Assembly (NCBI RefSeq): GCF_000002425.4
Contig: NC_037270.1
Coordinates: forward strand, 10,092,494-10,156,493
Reading direction: 5' to 3'
Length of the DNA: 64,000 nucleotides
Source: Physcomitrium patens
Lineage: Eukaryota > Streptophyta > Bryopsida > Funariales > Funariaceae
This document shows positions 47,961-60,782 of this stretch, piece by piece. Each line of letters opens with the position of its first letter. Within the stretch, counting starts at the first letter, position 1. A model generated the notes under the pieces. The model made no database searches. It was not told the DNA's origin and saw nothing but the letters and a program-made list of their open reading frames with translations. The position numbers and the translations under genes are program-made.

Positions 47961-50900
47961 TAATTTTATCAAAATTTTAAAGAATAGATAATTTTGTGTC
48001 CATTTAACTAATGTATATATGATATGCTATTTAAAAAATAAAAAGATGATTCTATTGATTCTAAATTTATATCATATTTTTTTTGTATTTATGAAAGTAA
48101 AAATTAAAATAAAAATCTTCAAGGTTATGTGGCTCTTTTTCTAATATGTCTTAGAATGTTCCATATTTTTTTAATGAAATATCTTTAATGTTGTATTTTG
48201 AATTTTTTTCACCAAATTGTTTCCAAAAGACTTATGATTTAATCTTCTATCTTTTTTTTTTTTTTTTTTTTTTTTTTATTTCTAATCTTCGAGTTAGTTG
48301 AATTAATTTTGAATCTTTTGAGTTAAATTTATATATTGTGGTATTAAATATTAGTTTAAAGATTCTAATACATTTATTTAAATTGACCTTAAAATTAAAG
48401 GTGGCATCTTGATTTTATGCCATGAGATTTTGAAGAATAGAGATCAATAAAAAAGTGAAGAAGTAGGCTAGATGAAAGGTTGCTAAAGTACATCAAGAGA
48501 TATAGAGAGTTTTCTTTTGATTTTGGTTTTTGTTGTATTTTTGAGAGTAGTAACAATGTACAAGAGTGGTTAGGAAGAAGAGAGTATAGACATTTAGAAA
48601 GGGTTGGTCTATCTAGTGGCAAAAAGTAGTAGGATAATATTTTAATCAAAAAAATAATTATTTATATTTTGATCGTCTTTAATTTTTGGATATATATACA
48701 AATATTTTTTTGCATAAACATGCAATGCACATAAGTTTGTAAAAGGTCATAGAAATATTACTTGTATATAGGATGTGATTAATTATAATAAGGTGTTGAT
48801 TCTCTAATTACGCTTAACAAGTTTGTATAAAGAAAAGTATTATGGATTGTAGTGGTGCATGCACAATAAGAGGAATAAGATGGCCAATTCTGCTACTTGC
48901 AGCTTGTTCTTGGTGTAAAATTTCAACTCCAATCAAATTTGGAGATTTTTTCTTATTACGGATTGTAGACAGTATTAATCAAGAAATAGAATTAGATCTA
49001 TGTGTATATGCTAAAACAAATGCTTGCATCACTATGCATTGTGTGAATATTGCATATTACTTTTGTTGAAGAAATATATGTCCTTAAGAATCAAGATGAT
49101 GAGAGATTGAAATAATTAATAGAAAAAATAAAAAATATTATTTGAATTAAATGATTATGGATAAAGGTTAACAAAAGCAAAGTATTGAATACAAAATAAG
49201 AGGCATAAGGAGTCAAGTAGACCTAATTCATGACAATCAAAATTATACAAATAGAAAGTAAAAATCAAGAAAGAATCAGATGCCAACAAAAAGAAGGGTT
49301 TGTTGAATGGATCTCAAAGCTTAGAAAAAATAAGTGAATTTTATTCTTTTGTTTGAACATAATTTTTTCTTTCTTTCAACTTTTAATAGCTTATATTAAG
49401 CTGTGTGGTATTCATAGTAATTAAGATTTGAATCATTAGATTTGTGAACTATTCATTAAATCATAACTTATAAAGATAATTTTATTTTTTTTGGCCAAGA
49501 CTAGATTATCATAGGAATATATAGAATGTGAATTGTAATATTGGACTTTTCACAGTTAGTATATTGAATTGATAAATGTTGGGGTGGGATTTTTAAAAAT
49601 AAGAGCTACTTTATGTAAAATTTTCAAAGAGCTTAATATTATCAAAATAAAGAGTAAGAGAAATTTGTGGCAAAATTCCAGTGATGAATGTTGTAGAATT
49701 AAAAAAGAAAATGGAAAAAAAAGTAGTAGAAAATAATCAGAAGTCACATTCAGGAAGACTACTAAAGAGGAAAAATATAGATCTAGCTAGAAACAAAGAA
49801 AAAAAGTATAAAGTGAAGTATGGAAGCCAATTTGGATTGTAAAACAAGAAGGAAGGCATAAAATTAGACAATAAATTGGTGGAATCTATTAAGAAGCCAA
49901 AAACAAAGGTGAATAAGAGAACAATTGTTAAGTACAATTATAAGTAAAATTCTTTGTCAACATTAATAATACAAATGTTAGTACAAAGTTTGTTTGTTTG
50001 AAGAAGAAATTGTGTAAAAAGTCGTGCCAAATTATCAAAGGTTAAATATAATATTAGAGCAGATAATTTTTATGTATAAAGATAAAAATTATAAGAAACC
50101 TAAATGTTGCATCTAATTCCAATGTTTGATTTTAAATCCTAAAAAATATTATAATTTGTTATAGAAATTAGAAAAGTTGGATAAGTAGATGCAAGTTTGA
50201 TTCTTATGTGTGAGGTTCTAAAGAAAATCCTTTTAAGTCTTTTAATGTAGACTAACTTTGTTGAATTTGGAAATGTGCAAGTAGAAACGGAGATCAATGT
50301 AAAAACAAAGGTGGTGTATTGAAATTGTTCAGGATTAAGATGGTTGTAACGTGACTACAATTAATTTTTTGCTAAAAAAATAATTAGAATATTTAAAGAA
50401 TTGGATTTTATATAAAATTGAAGGTAATTAATTAAGTAAAATAAAAAAAATTAATCGGTTTTTAAATTTATAATTAATAATTTATAAAATAATGATCTAT
50501 TGATAGGAATTAAAAAAAAAATTGTATAGTTATAAAGCTCATAAGAGAATTGATGAATGATGATATTATATGCAATTATTTATTAAAAAATCTACTTAAG
50601 ATTTGAATATTATTATTAAAGATCAAATATTATTAATAAAAGTACATGCATTTTGAATAAATGGCTCTATATCTTGTTGTCTATTTCTTATTATTTATTT
50701 AAAATCTTTATTTTAGTACAAAAAATATTATCTTTCATTATTTTAGAAGTAGAATAAATACATATGGAGCTTTGACACATTTTTATTTAAAGTTCTTATG
50801 ACTTCTTACATTGTCATGGAAAAAATTTGGATTTTGATTTCATTTTACAAAAAAATTCTTATTGATACAAATAAGTGGTGAAGTTGAAATTGTAACATTA

Positions 50901-52813
50901 TCAATCAATAGAAAATATTAAAAGTAAAAAAAGAAAATATAATTTTAAAGGTTTTACAATAGAAAAAGCTAAGATTTTAGAAACTTAAAGATTTACTATT
51001 AAATTTAGATGCAATTGTATAACTAGAGCAAATTCTTTGTACAAAATTAGATTGTTTTATCCAATGGTTCTTTTAAATTTTTATTCTTTTATCTATATCA
51101 ATGCTAAAAAATACAAATCATGGTACGAATCATGGTACTAATTAATTTTTCTAAATCACTAATTATTGGTTCATTTATAATAAAAGAAGTTGTTATATCA
51201 TGATGTAAAAGGTTCTATATCATATAGTTAAAAGAATATTCGATTGTGTTTGGAGAAATGATTGAAATGTATTAGATTTTATGAATCTTAAACATCTTAT
51301 TATTGTAATTGAAAATTATGATTCTTTTTGTAATTCAAAAATACTTTAGGTATTTAGAAATATTCATGATGACAATCTTGATGCTCTTAGAAATCCTAAA
51401 TCAATCAATTCTACTATTTATTAATTTAAAATTATAAATCCATGAAATTATAAAAAATCTAAGAAAATCCCAAGTAATCTAAATATATTATAAATATTTT
51501 CTAAAAATAATAAGTACATTCTATCAAATCCTAATTAAACTCCAAAAAATCTCAAGTAAATTCAAAATAATTCTAAGAAGACTTTAAAAAAATTATAATG
51601 AATCTGAAAAAATATTAATTAATTTTAAAGTAAATTCCAATAAAATATTGAAAAAATTCTATCAATTTTTTAAAAATCCTAATGTAATTCTATTAAATTT
51701 TTAAAAAATATTGAACTAATAATAATTAAATTCTAAAATAAATTTCATAAACTTAATTAAATCTGAAAAAATTCCAATCAAATCTTAATTAATTTAAACA
51801 TATCATAATAAATTTTAAGTAGATTCAATAAGAAAATTTAAACTATATAATATTTTAATCAATTAATGATTTTTATTTAAAATTTCTAAATATTTTAATT
51901 TTCTAATTAATAAAATATTTAAGAATTTCAAATAGAATTTCACTTAAAAATCGAAAGAAAAGACAAGCAAACTACTTGGGTGTTAAACAACTTCTTTCTT
52001 CAATGTTAATGTTAATTTTTTAGCATCAAAATCTCATTGTATTCTTAATTTGCTTTCAAAATTTATATAAATATTAGATCTTTAATCAAGTAATTAATGA
52101 CAAGATCTCTAGATAAATCAACAAGGATATTAAAAAAAATATTTCATTCCTAAATTTAAAAAAAATCCATTTGCTATAGACACTTATTTTAATGTCTCAA
52201 GTTTTGATTTTGACTCTTGTTTATAAATGGTTCTCCATAGGTATTTATCTAAGTATTTGTTTATATAGGTTTTATTAGAAACTACTTCTTTCATTTATCT
52301 AAAGATGTCTATAATAGTTCAATATCTAAATTACCTTGTTATACCTCTTTTGTAGACCTTTAAATTAAGTAGAAGCTCCTCTAATAAAAAAGATAATACT
52401 AATATTAATTTTTTACTTCAACCTATCTTTTATGTATTATTTTTTAAAGATTTTTTTTTCATGACTATGCTTTGTTATGTATAATTTTTATTCTAGCAAT
52501 TGTAATAGTAGTTCATGTCATATAATTTTAATCCAAATAATTAGAAATTTCTTTATTAAATATTAATAATTTATTCCAACATAGGTATAATTCTATGGCT
52601 TGGAATTAAATATTAGCTACACCACAATTGATTGTTGACTTACTTGGCTACAAAAGTGACCTTGTGGATTGGTACCAAAGCTAAGATCATATATTTATTT
52701 CAATAGAGAGTTTCTTTGCTAATATTTTTATCTAACAAGATATTAAATTTAAATTAAAGAATCATTTATATAGCAATAGAAGCATATATTATTGTACTCA
52801 AAGCCTAAAGAAC
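47961..52813. other. AT-rich intergenic DNA with low-complexity arrays
   Basis: No gene is recognised. A poly-T run lies at about 48249-48277. At about 51400-51910 there is a quasi-periodic A-rich array of short units like 'aaatcctaattaaattc', the complement in style of the arrays at 61.7-62.7 kb. Short minus-strand frames at 48395-48649 and 49556-49937 have no recognisable features. Confidence 0.55.
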
Positions 52814-53371
52814 TGTCATGAACATATGCATGTAAGCTAGTAATTACCTATATAAATAGGTAGAAGTAAATAGAAGTAAGTAAAAATAAGTTAATTCTAT
52901 AATATCTTCTATAGAAGCTTCTTAGAAGCTTTATAGATATTGCTTTGGCTTTATGGATATCTTTAATTGACTTTTTGGATTAGAAATGTGGTCAACAAGT
53001 TGACCATGTACCACACATGTTGTTAGCTTGAAGACCAAGCTAACTATGTGGCCCACTTATAGAAAAATTTGCCTTATAAGTCAAGGCATGTGTCCTACAA
53101 AGTCAACACACATTGGAGGTCCTACAGGGCATTGCCATGTAGCCCCTAGTTAGATAGTATATATAGAGATAAGAGTGAAGCCCTCTTCACTCTTGTCAAT
53201 TCCTTTCAAGCTTCTAATCTAGTTTCAATAGTCTCAAGTTTTTTTGTCTTTTGGCAATAAGCCTTTCTAATTTCTTTTAATATACGTACTTCTTTCTTTT
53301 TATTTTTTCATTCTTTCTTTGATACGGATTTCATTGGTTTATGCATCATCTTTTGGTTCATGTCCTTGACA
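52814..53371 (+). repeat. 5' LTR of element A
   Basis: It starts TGTCATGAACATATG and ends CCTTGACA. The palindrome TTCTATAGAAGCTTCTTAGA is at 52907-52926, an inverted pair GGTCAA-CAAG-TTGACC at 52990-53005, a TATA-like GTATATATAG at about 53157-53166, and a hairpin AAGAGTGAAG-CCCT-CTTCACTCTT at 53171-53194. Confidence 0.88.
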
Positions 53372-53577
53372 GATTGATAAGAGTATACTTATAGTATTAG
53401 AGCTTTGTCTTGTCTTGATTAAGAATGGATTACTCTTTTTTCATGATAAGACATAAGCATATTAGAAGTTACGGATTACCCTCTTCAAAATTGATATTAT
53501 TCTTAGTATTTCCTTTGTCCTCAAGTCCTTTCTTCTACTTATCTTGAGTGATATTAGATATTTTTTTGAGTGTTATT

Positions 53578-54560
53578 ATGGTAGAGTTTATTGAAATGAA
53601 GAGTATAATGGTACAAATGCAAGAGTAATTAAGAGAGTTGATGCTTATGATGCATCACCTTAGCTTATCACCACAAGGATCAACAAGAATGGCAGGAAGT
53701 GAGGATATAAAGATGATTAGAGCTGCTTCAATATCTGCACCAAATCATGTCCCTCCACCCATGGTGGAACATTCTTCAAGTATTAGAGAACGAAGAGTAT
53801 CCTTGCTCGAGAAGTTTGATTGTAGAAGTTCCAAATTTTGAAGATTTATCAATCAAATACAACTTGTAATTGAACTTCAACATCAAAGCTATCCAACTCC
53901 AAGATTCTAAGTTAGATTCATTGACACACTTCTTTCAGGTTCAACACTATCTTGGTTTTCATCTTTTTTTGAACGATGAGATCTAATATTGGATAACGTG
54001 GAGGCATTTTTGGTGGTATTTTGATCCATGTATAGAAAACATGATACAACTCGTGTTGCAACCGACAAGATTTGTATTTTGCGATAAGACAATCAATTTG
54101 TAACGTTATGTGCTTCACAATTTTAATAACTTCTAACTGATATAAAATGGGATGATACTGCACTTATTAGCCAATTTCTCTATAGATTACAATATGAAGT
54201 AAAGAAATTGATGTTCAACTTACCTGATCCTCAAACATTGAGTCAAGCAATTGACTTTGCTACAAAATGCGACAATCGACTTTTTGAATTTTGATCTGAG
54301 AGTTGTACAAATGGTCCTCAATACAACTACAATTAAATGGCAACACCGACATCTCCTCAACACATATATTCAAAAGTAGAGAATATGTAAATTGAAGCAA
54401 TATGTTTTAAACCTCTTACCAAACAAGAAAAGACTTGTCGCCGTCAAGGAGGTTTATATTTATATTGTAGAGAATCTAAATACATTACTCAACATTGTAC
54501 AAAGAAGTGATGAAATCAAAAAATGAGGATCACATCTATCAAAAAAGACAATGTGTTAGA
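53578..54560 (+). pseudogene. Element A gag
   Basis: ATG at 53578 opens a frame parallel to the gag at the left window edge. A TAA at 53626-53628 replaces the CAA codon of that copy (MQE-stop-LREL against MQEQLREL). Later blocks (SSIRERRVSLLEKFD, 'LSGSTLSWF', 'PDPQTLSQAIDF') are readable in broken frames. The zinc knuckle near 54470-54510 has lost conserved residues. Confidence 0.8.
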
Positions 54561-54568
54561 AAATAAAT

Positions 54569-54946
54569 TTGTTCAGCTACACTAGGACCGTGCAACTAGA
54601 ATCTTATATAATTTCTAATGAAGGTCTTATCCTCTCCTTAGAACCCTCTCTTTATTTTATAATAGATGTGTGTTTAGGACCTAATAATTATAAAGCCTTT
54701 GCCTTGATAGATTTAGGAGCCTTAGCTTGTTTTTTAGATATAGAATTTGTTAAAAGTTATAAAATTTCGTTAGTACAAAAAATCAAACCTATTCATGTAG
54801 AAGTCATAGATAGTTGTCCGTTATCTTTTAGAGATGTTACTCATAAAACACTTCCTATAGATGTAGTAATAAATGGTCATAGTAGTTGTGTAATCTTTAA
54901 TATAATTAGATCTCCTTTTAATCCAGTCATTTTAGGTTTATCATGA
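54569..54946 (+). pseudogene. Element A aspartic protease
   Basis: The frame of 125 codons is homologous to 11308-11733. The active site LIDLGAL replaces D-S-G-A, and the conserved 'NPVILGLS' block is present near the end. It runs into a TGA just after, where Trp is expected. Confidence 0.75.
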
Positions 54947-55071
54947 TTAGAAAAGTACAATCCTTGTATAGATTGGATTTCTTGTATCCTTCACTTTTCT
55001 AAAAGCATAATTAAGAGTGAAATTAATCTTGTAGAAAGTCATAAGTCTAGTGCAATTAAACCTATACTTTC

Positions 55072-56403
55072 TTGTATGGTGCAAAAGAAGGATCACCTTG
55101 TGTCCTTTATGCCATGCCTATTTCTAATGATGTGAAGACTTTAAGTGGCATTCTCAGCCAATATCAAGAATTTCAAGATGTATTTGAAAAGAAAAATGTG
55201 GATACTCTTCCAGAATATTGTCCCTATGATTGCTCAATTGACCTTCAAAAAAGAGCACAAGTGCCATTTGGACCAATCTATAGTTTATCACAAAATGAAT
55301 TGGCTAAACTCAAGGAATATATTGAAAAAAATCTAGCCAAGAATTTCATATGCCATTCCAAATCATCAGCAGGAGCTCCAATCTTATTTGTGAAGAAAAA
55401 AGATGGATCATTACAAATGTGTATTGATTATCAAAGACTCAATAAGATCACCATCAAGAATAGGTATCCTATACTTTTGATATCTAGACTTTTTGATCAA
55501 TAAAATTAAGCTAAGATCTATATAAAAATAGATCTATGAAGAGCATACAATCTAGTACATATTAAAGAAGGAGATGAATGGAAGACTGTGTTTCGAACTA
55601 GGTATGAGCATTTTGAGTACAATGTCATGCCTTTTGGACTTATAAATGCATTGGCAACTTTTCAACATCTAATGAATGATGTTTTTTGAGAGTTTTTAGA
55701 TGATTTTATTATTTGTTATCTAGACAACATCTTGATCTATTCTAAGAACACAAATGAATATGAACTTCATATTCGTCATGCATTATAAAAATTAAGAGAT
55801 GTGGGACTCTATGCCAAGATAGAAAAAAGTATATTCCACACTACTCAAGTCGACTTCTTAGGATACATCATTTCAAATAATGGACTTATGATGGATCCTA
55901 AGAAAGTTCAAATAATTATGAATTGGAAGATTTTAAAAATGGTAAGAGATGTCCAATGCTTTTTGGGCTTTTTCAACTATTATTGAATCTTCATCAAAGA
56001 CTTTTCTCAAGTTATAGCTCCACTTATACATTTGTCTTGCAAAGACAAACTTGAGTGGACTAAAGAAGCCAAAGCATCTTTTAAAACTTTGAAGTCAGCC
56101 TTTATTTGTATACCAATCTTATATTGCACTAACTTTTTTAAGGCATTATTTATAGAAATAGATGCATTAGACTTTGCTTTGAGTGCTCTATTATCACAAA
56201 TGAGAATAAATGATAAACTTCATCTAAAAGTTTTTCATTCTAAAAAATTTTCAGCAGCCGAGATTAACTATGAAATCTACGACAAAGAAGTTTTTGCAAT
56301 CATGGATTCATTTCAAGAATGGCATCATTATCTAGGAGGTGCTTCTAATCTAATCACGGTATATACAAATCACAAAAATCTCAAATATTTCATGTCAGCA
56401 GAT
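55072..56403 (+). pseudogene. Element A reverse transcriptase and RNase H
   Basis: [21 protein letters not shown] (55387-55443), KIDL-stop-RAYN (near 55530), [19 protein letters not shown] and YLDNILIYSKNT (near 55720-55750; Y-x-D-D changed to YLDN). RNase H: EIDALDFALSALLSQ (56155-56200), NYEIYDKEVFAIMDSFQEW, and a broken TNHKNLKYFMSAD that ends exactly at the solo LTR. Several stops are CGA-to-TGA or CAA-to-TAA type. Confidence 0.87.
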
Positions 56404-57724
56404 TGTCATGATGTAATACGACTATATAGTGAAATTATAATAAATATTAAATTTCTAATTAATATCTAATTATCTTAGTTTAATTATAATTTGAGGTATC
56501 TAAACATGGCTTTTATAAAAGCCTCTTAGGTTATTTTCTTATCTTAATAATTAGTAGGTTGAAGATTAGTTAGTAATTTTATTGACTAGATTGTACAGAC
56601 TCTTCTACTACCTTAGAAAGACCATAAATTGATGAAATCAGATTAAAGTGGTAAATAATTAGTATAGTTGATACTAGAATTAAGTTGAAAATAGGGTTGG
56701 GCTAAAAAATCCTTAGGATAGGATAGATTGATACTTGAGGGTCGACCATTTGTGAGACAGGGTCGAAATTAGACCTCTGGCTACTAAAATGACGACCTAG
56801 GGCAAAATAGGGTTTCATTTGAAGATCAAAGGTTAGGATTTGAAAGCTAGATTGAAGTTCTTTTGAGAGACAGAAGAATTGTTTTGAGTGGATTTTGGAG
56901 AACTTAGCAATTGTTGCCCAAAGTCAGGGTTTGCATCAGTGATTTGGATTTTATATAATATAATTTGGGCTAGCAATTTTAGCTAGTTCGTGCAATTGGT
57001 GTGACATCTACACTTAAAACTTGATACTATTTGGATTATTGGGTGTACTAAGTGTATACAAAATTTTGTGATGATCTATTAGTGTAGTTTAGAGATATCT
57101 AATTTTTAGCACTAGAGGGTTTACGAAGGTGGCAGTTTGAGGTTGGATAGGATTTCTATGATATTTGAAGATCTATTACTCAGATTAAGGTGAAAATCGG
57201 CATGGTGTTGGAAGACTTGAAGATCAAGCTATACACCAATTTTGAGACATAGTTAATGGTTGAAAAGGGAGAAATCATTGCTAGGATTCCTACTTCACTT
57301 TTCAAGTTGATGGCCGAGTAATATTAGTGCAATTTTTGGAGGTTTTCTCACAATTTTTAAGTTAGGTTGGACTAAAAATTCTTGAGCATATAGAAGACTT
57401 ATATTGAAAATTGCATGCAAATTTCCACATCAAGTGGATGGTCAGATTAGAAGTTATAGCTTGTTAAAGCTCATTGATTAGGATTGGAGCTTACAAGAAA
57501 AATCTAAATTACTTAAATATAACATTAATAAAATAATTGGGATTTATGTATGGTTGAGACTACTAAGAAGTGTGTTTTAAGTACTTTTGAATTGAAATTC
57601 AGATTATATTCTTTTCATATGGACGAAACCTATTAGAATTTTTTGGCTTCTTGTAATACATAATCTCACGTTCCACACCTAAGTGCCACGTGCATTTCTG
57701 AGCAAAACAACACATAATATGACA
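56404..57724 (+). repeat. Solo LTR of element C family inserted in element A
   Basis: About 1321 bp, from TGTCATGATGTAATACGAC to CATAATATGACA. It is the reverse complement of the 3' LTR of element C at 4689-6013 with nearly equal length. The coding sequence of element A breaks at 'SAD' before it and resumes at 'RILNHRQ' after it. No internal sequence of C is attached. The 5-bp flanks (CAGAT and ACGTA) do not match, so a clean target duplication is not evident. Confidence 0.82.
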
Positions 57725-59100
57725 ACGTATTTTAAATCATCGCCAAGCTTGTAGGAGCATGTTCTTATCAAGATTTGATTTTAGGATCACATATCGACCT
57801 AAAAAATAATAAGGTTTATTTGACGTCTTTTCCAGATGTTCTTATCTTGCACCAAAAGAAAGAGATGCATCTTTTAATGAGCAAAGAACAATTTTCTTGA
57901 AGCCAAATCATTTTCATTTTCGAGTAATGAAATTAATGTTGACTGTTGATTCGACCCTTGTAAAACAAATCCAATCAAGTTTGTTTTCTGATCCTCTTGT
58001 TCACAATATCAAGAATCTTTCTTCTAAGTCCTAAGTTACTTCTAAGTTTGAGTTCAAAAAAAACTTACTCTATTTCAAAGGTCGATTATATACTCCAAAA
58101 GGAGAAGCACGATTACGTATTCTTCAAGCATATCACAACTTTACAGTAGGAGGATATTTTGAATACAACAAGACTTTGGAGCTTATATCCAGAGATATTT
58201 GGTGGCTACAAATGTGAAAGGATGTGAAAGACTTTATTCAGTCATGCAACGTTTATTCAAGATCAAAAACCCCTTGTCATCGACCTTACGGACTTCTACA
58301 ACCATTACCTATTTGAGAACAACCATGGTCTTCTGTTTCTATGGATTTTATCATAGATCTTTCAATCTTAGGTGCTTATGACTCTATATTTATGATAGTA
58401 GATCGTTTTACCAAGATGGTACATTTTGTACAATGTACAAAATCTATCATAGGTGAAGAAATAATTAAGTTTTTTTTTGACAATATCTATCGCTATAATA
58501 GATTACTCAAAGATATTATATTGGATAGGAGAACTTAGTTTGTATCAAGATTCTAAAAGTAGAAATAAAATTAATTCGACATTCTATCTTCAAACTGATG
58601 AATAAATGGAGTGTGTTAATCAAGTTTTGGAGTAGTATTTAAGATGTATCATGAAGTACCAACAAGATGATTGGACAATTCTTTTCTCATTGATAGAATT
58701 TGCTTATAATAATACACTATATTCTTCTACAAAATAAACACCTTTCTTTGTCAATTATGGTTATCATCCACGACTTGATACTTTTGGCTTTTCAAAAGAT
58801 GATAATTCTGTGGCAAAAGATTTGGAAAATCATTTATTACAGGTACATGTAACAATGAAGGCGCATTTAAAAGAAGCTCAAGAACAACAAAAGATCAATG
58901 CAGATGTCTATCGAAAGAAACAACTACCATTCCACACGGATAATAAGATATGATTACTTTGTCACAATATCAAGACCACTTGTCCTTATAACAGGTTGGA
59001 CTATCATAGACTTGGACCATTTCCTATTTTTGCACAAATCAATCCAGTTGCATATTGTTTATACCTATTGGAATCAAAGAAAATCCATCCAGTATTTCAT
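57725..59100 (+). pseudogene. Element A integrase
   Basis: The end of the RNase H/tether is at 57725-57850. The zinc-binding N-terminus (GYFEYNKTLELISRDIWW, then 'SCNVYSR') is at 58150-58260. The catalytic core is SVSMDFIIDLSILGAYDSI (58336-58390) and VDRFTKMVHFVQCTKS. The C-terminal part (LDYHRLGPFPIF, HPVFHVSLL) is at 58990-59115. Frames are broken by stops. Confidence 0.85.
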
Positions 59101-59187
59101 GTGTCTCTTCTTAAATTATACAAGACAGTCGACATATCAAAAAGAAGATAAGTTCTACTTCCTATTATAGAAGTAGACAATGATGAA

Positions 59188-59340
59188 GAGTTCAAAATAG
59201 AAGAAGTCCTAGATTCAAGGCGATGCCAAAATAAATTAAAATATCTTGTCCATTGGCATAAATATGATATTAGTGAATGCACATGGGAGCCAGTAAAGAA
59301 TCTTGCAAATGTAGCAAAGGTAGTGGAGGCTTTTTATTGA
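59188..59340 (+). pseudogene. Element A chromodomain
   Basis: It is an open stretch, EFKIEEVLDSRRCQNK, then YLVHWHKYDISECTWEP, then an Ala/Val helix ending FY-stop at 59338-59340. The spacing of the aromatic positions (Y, W, W) fits a chromodomain, which in chromoviruses guides integration to chromatin marks. It is the best preserved module of element A, but it lies in a dead polyprotein. Confidence 0.82.
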
Positions 59341-59922
59341 CGATATCCATCAAAATTAAGATGAAAACTTTTCTTATAAAAGAAACAAGATGTAGGCAAG
59401 ATAACATCCTATTTTCAATCCTTATTTATAGCTTCTTTGTAGTTGTGATGCTAAGGAGATGGAGAACCAACAGCCAGTGGATTTGACTGAAGAGCCTTTG
59501 TTTGCTGACTTGTCAGATGAAATATTATAATTGTCACAACTTTCAAGATGATGTAATCAAGATAAAGATCCTCAAAAATAATATGCTTTTCCTTGAATAG
59601 ATGGCAAGATACAATGCGTTTGGTATTACAACCTTAGAAGAGACTCGTAATATTTGGTAATTTTATTAGAGGTAAGAACAACTCCTAATGGTCTTTCAAA
59701 TATTTTATTTGGAAGAAGTTATAAAAGCCTCAACAACAACCAAATAACATGGTGGTCTTTTTGCCTTGATATGGAACACTATCGATGGTTGAAAGGCCCT
59801 ATCAACTATCTTCGAAGAGAACAAAGATCTGGGTATGTGGCAAATACAATTCATCGTATCATAGATTTGTTCAACATAAGATGACCGCTCCTCATGGAAC
59901 TCATCCCTAGAAAGGAGGGTAA

Positions 59923-60480
59923 TATCACAGACATACACATGTAAGCTAATAATTACCTATATAAATAAGTAGAAGTAAGTAAAAATAGATAAAAGTAAGT
60001 TAGTTCTATAATATCTTCTATGGAAGCTTTTTAGAAGCTTTATAGACACTACTTTGACTTTATAGGTATCTTTAATTGACTTTTTGGTTTAAAAACGTGG
60101 TCAATAAGTTGGCCATGTGCCACACATATTGTTAGCTTGAAGATCAAACTAACTATGTGGCCCATATATAGAAAAACTTGTCTTGTAAGTCAAAGCATGT
60201 GTTCTATAAAGTCAACACATATTAGAGGTCCTATAGAACATCACCATGTAGCCCTTGGTTAGATAGTATATATAAAGATAAGAGTGAAGCCCTCTTCACT
60301 CTTGTCAACTTCTTTCTTGCTTCTAATCTAGTTTCTAGAGTCTCAAGTTTTCTTGTCTTTTGGCAATAAGCCTTCTTAATTTTTTTTAATGTACATACTT
60401 CCTTATTTCTATTTTGTCATTCTTTCTTTAATACGGATTTCATTGGTTTATGCATCATCTTTTAGTTCATGTCTTTGATA
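59923..60480 (+). repeat. 3' LTR of element A
   Basis: It starts TATCACAGACATACAC (TG changed to TA) and ends CTTTGATA. The hairpin at 60280-60303 is perfectly kept, while the inverted TTGACC pair is eroded. Confidence 0.88.
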
Positions 60481-60732
60481 AAAAGTCCTATAACAACGTT
60501 AGTTTGATTGGACTAGGAAGGACAATTTGAAGAATACATAGTCTTACTTGTATATTATTTTTAGGTATATGTAGTAGAATAATTTTAAAAAGTACTTAAA
60601 TAATTGAGAAAAATTTGGCTTTGTATTAATATTTTGTTGGTTTCTTTTGGACATCCATCTTTTTATATCAAACAAAAATAAAACCATTTGTATCAGTAAT
60701 AGTAGTAATACTTATTTTTTTGGTTAAAATTA

Positions 60733-60782
<50 letters not shown>

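Larger units (their letters stand above)
52814..60480 (+). mobile_element. Element A: Ty3/gypsy chromovirus, both LTRs, carrying a solo LTR
   Basis: The LTRs at 52814-53371 and 59923-60480 are both 558 bp. Between them lie gag, protease, RT, RNase H, integrase and chromodomain in order on the plus strand. A polypurine tract (AGAAAGGAGGG, 59909-59919) precedes the 3' LTR. A ~1.3-kb solo LTR of family C interrupts it at 56404-57724, between RNase H and integrase. The LTRs differ mostly by C/T and G/A changes. The flanks (AGAAC and AAAAG) give no convincing target duplication. Confidence 0.9.
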
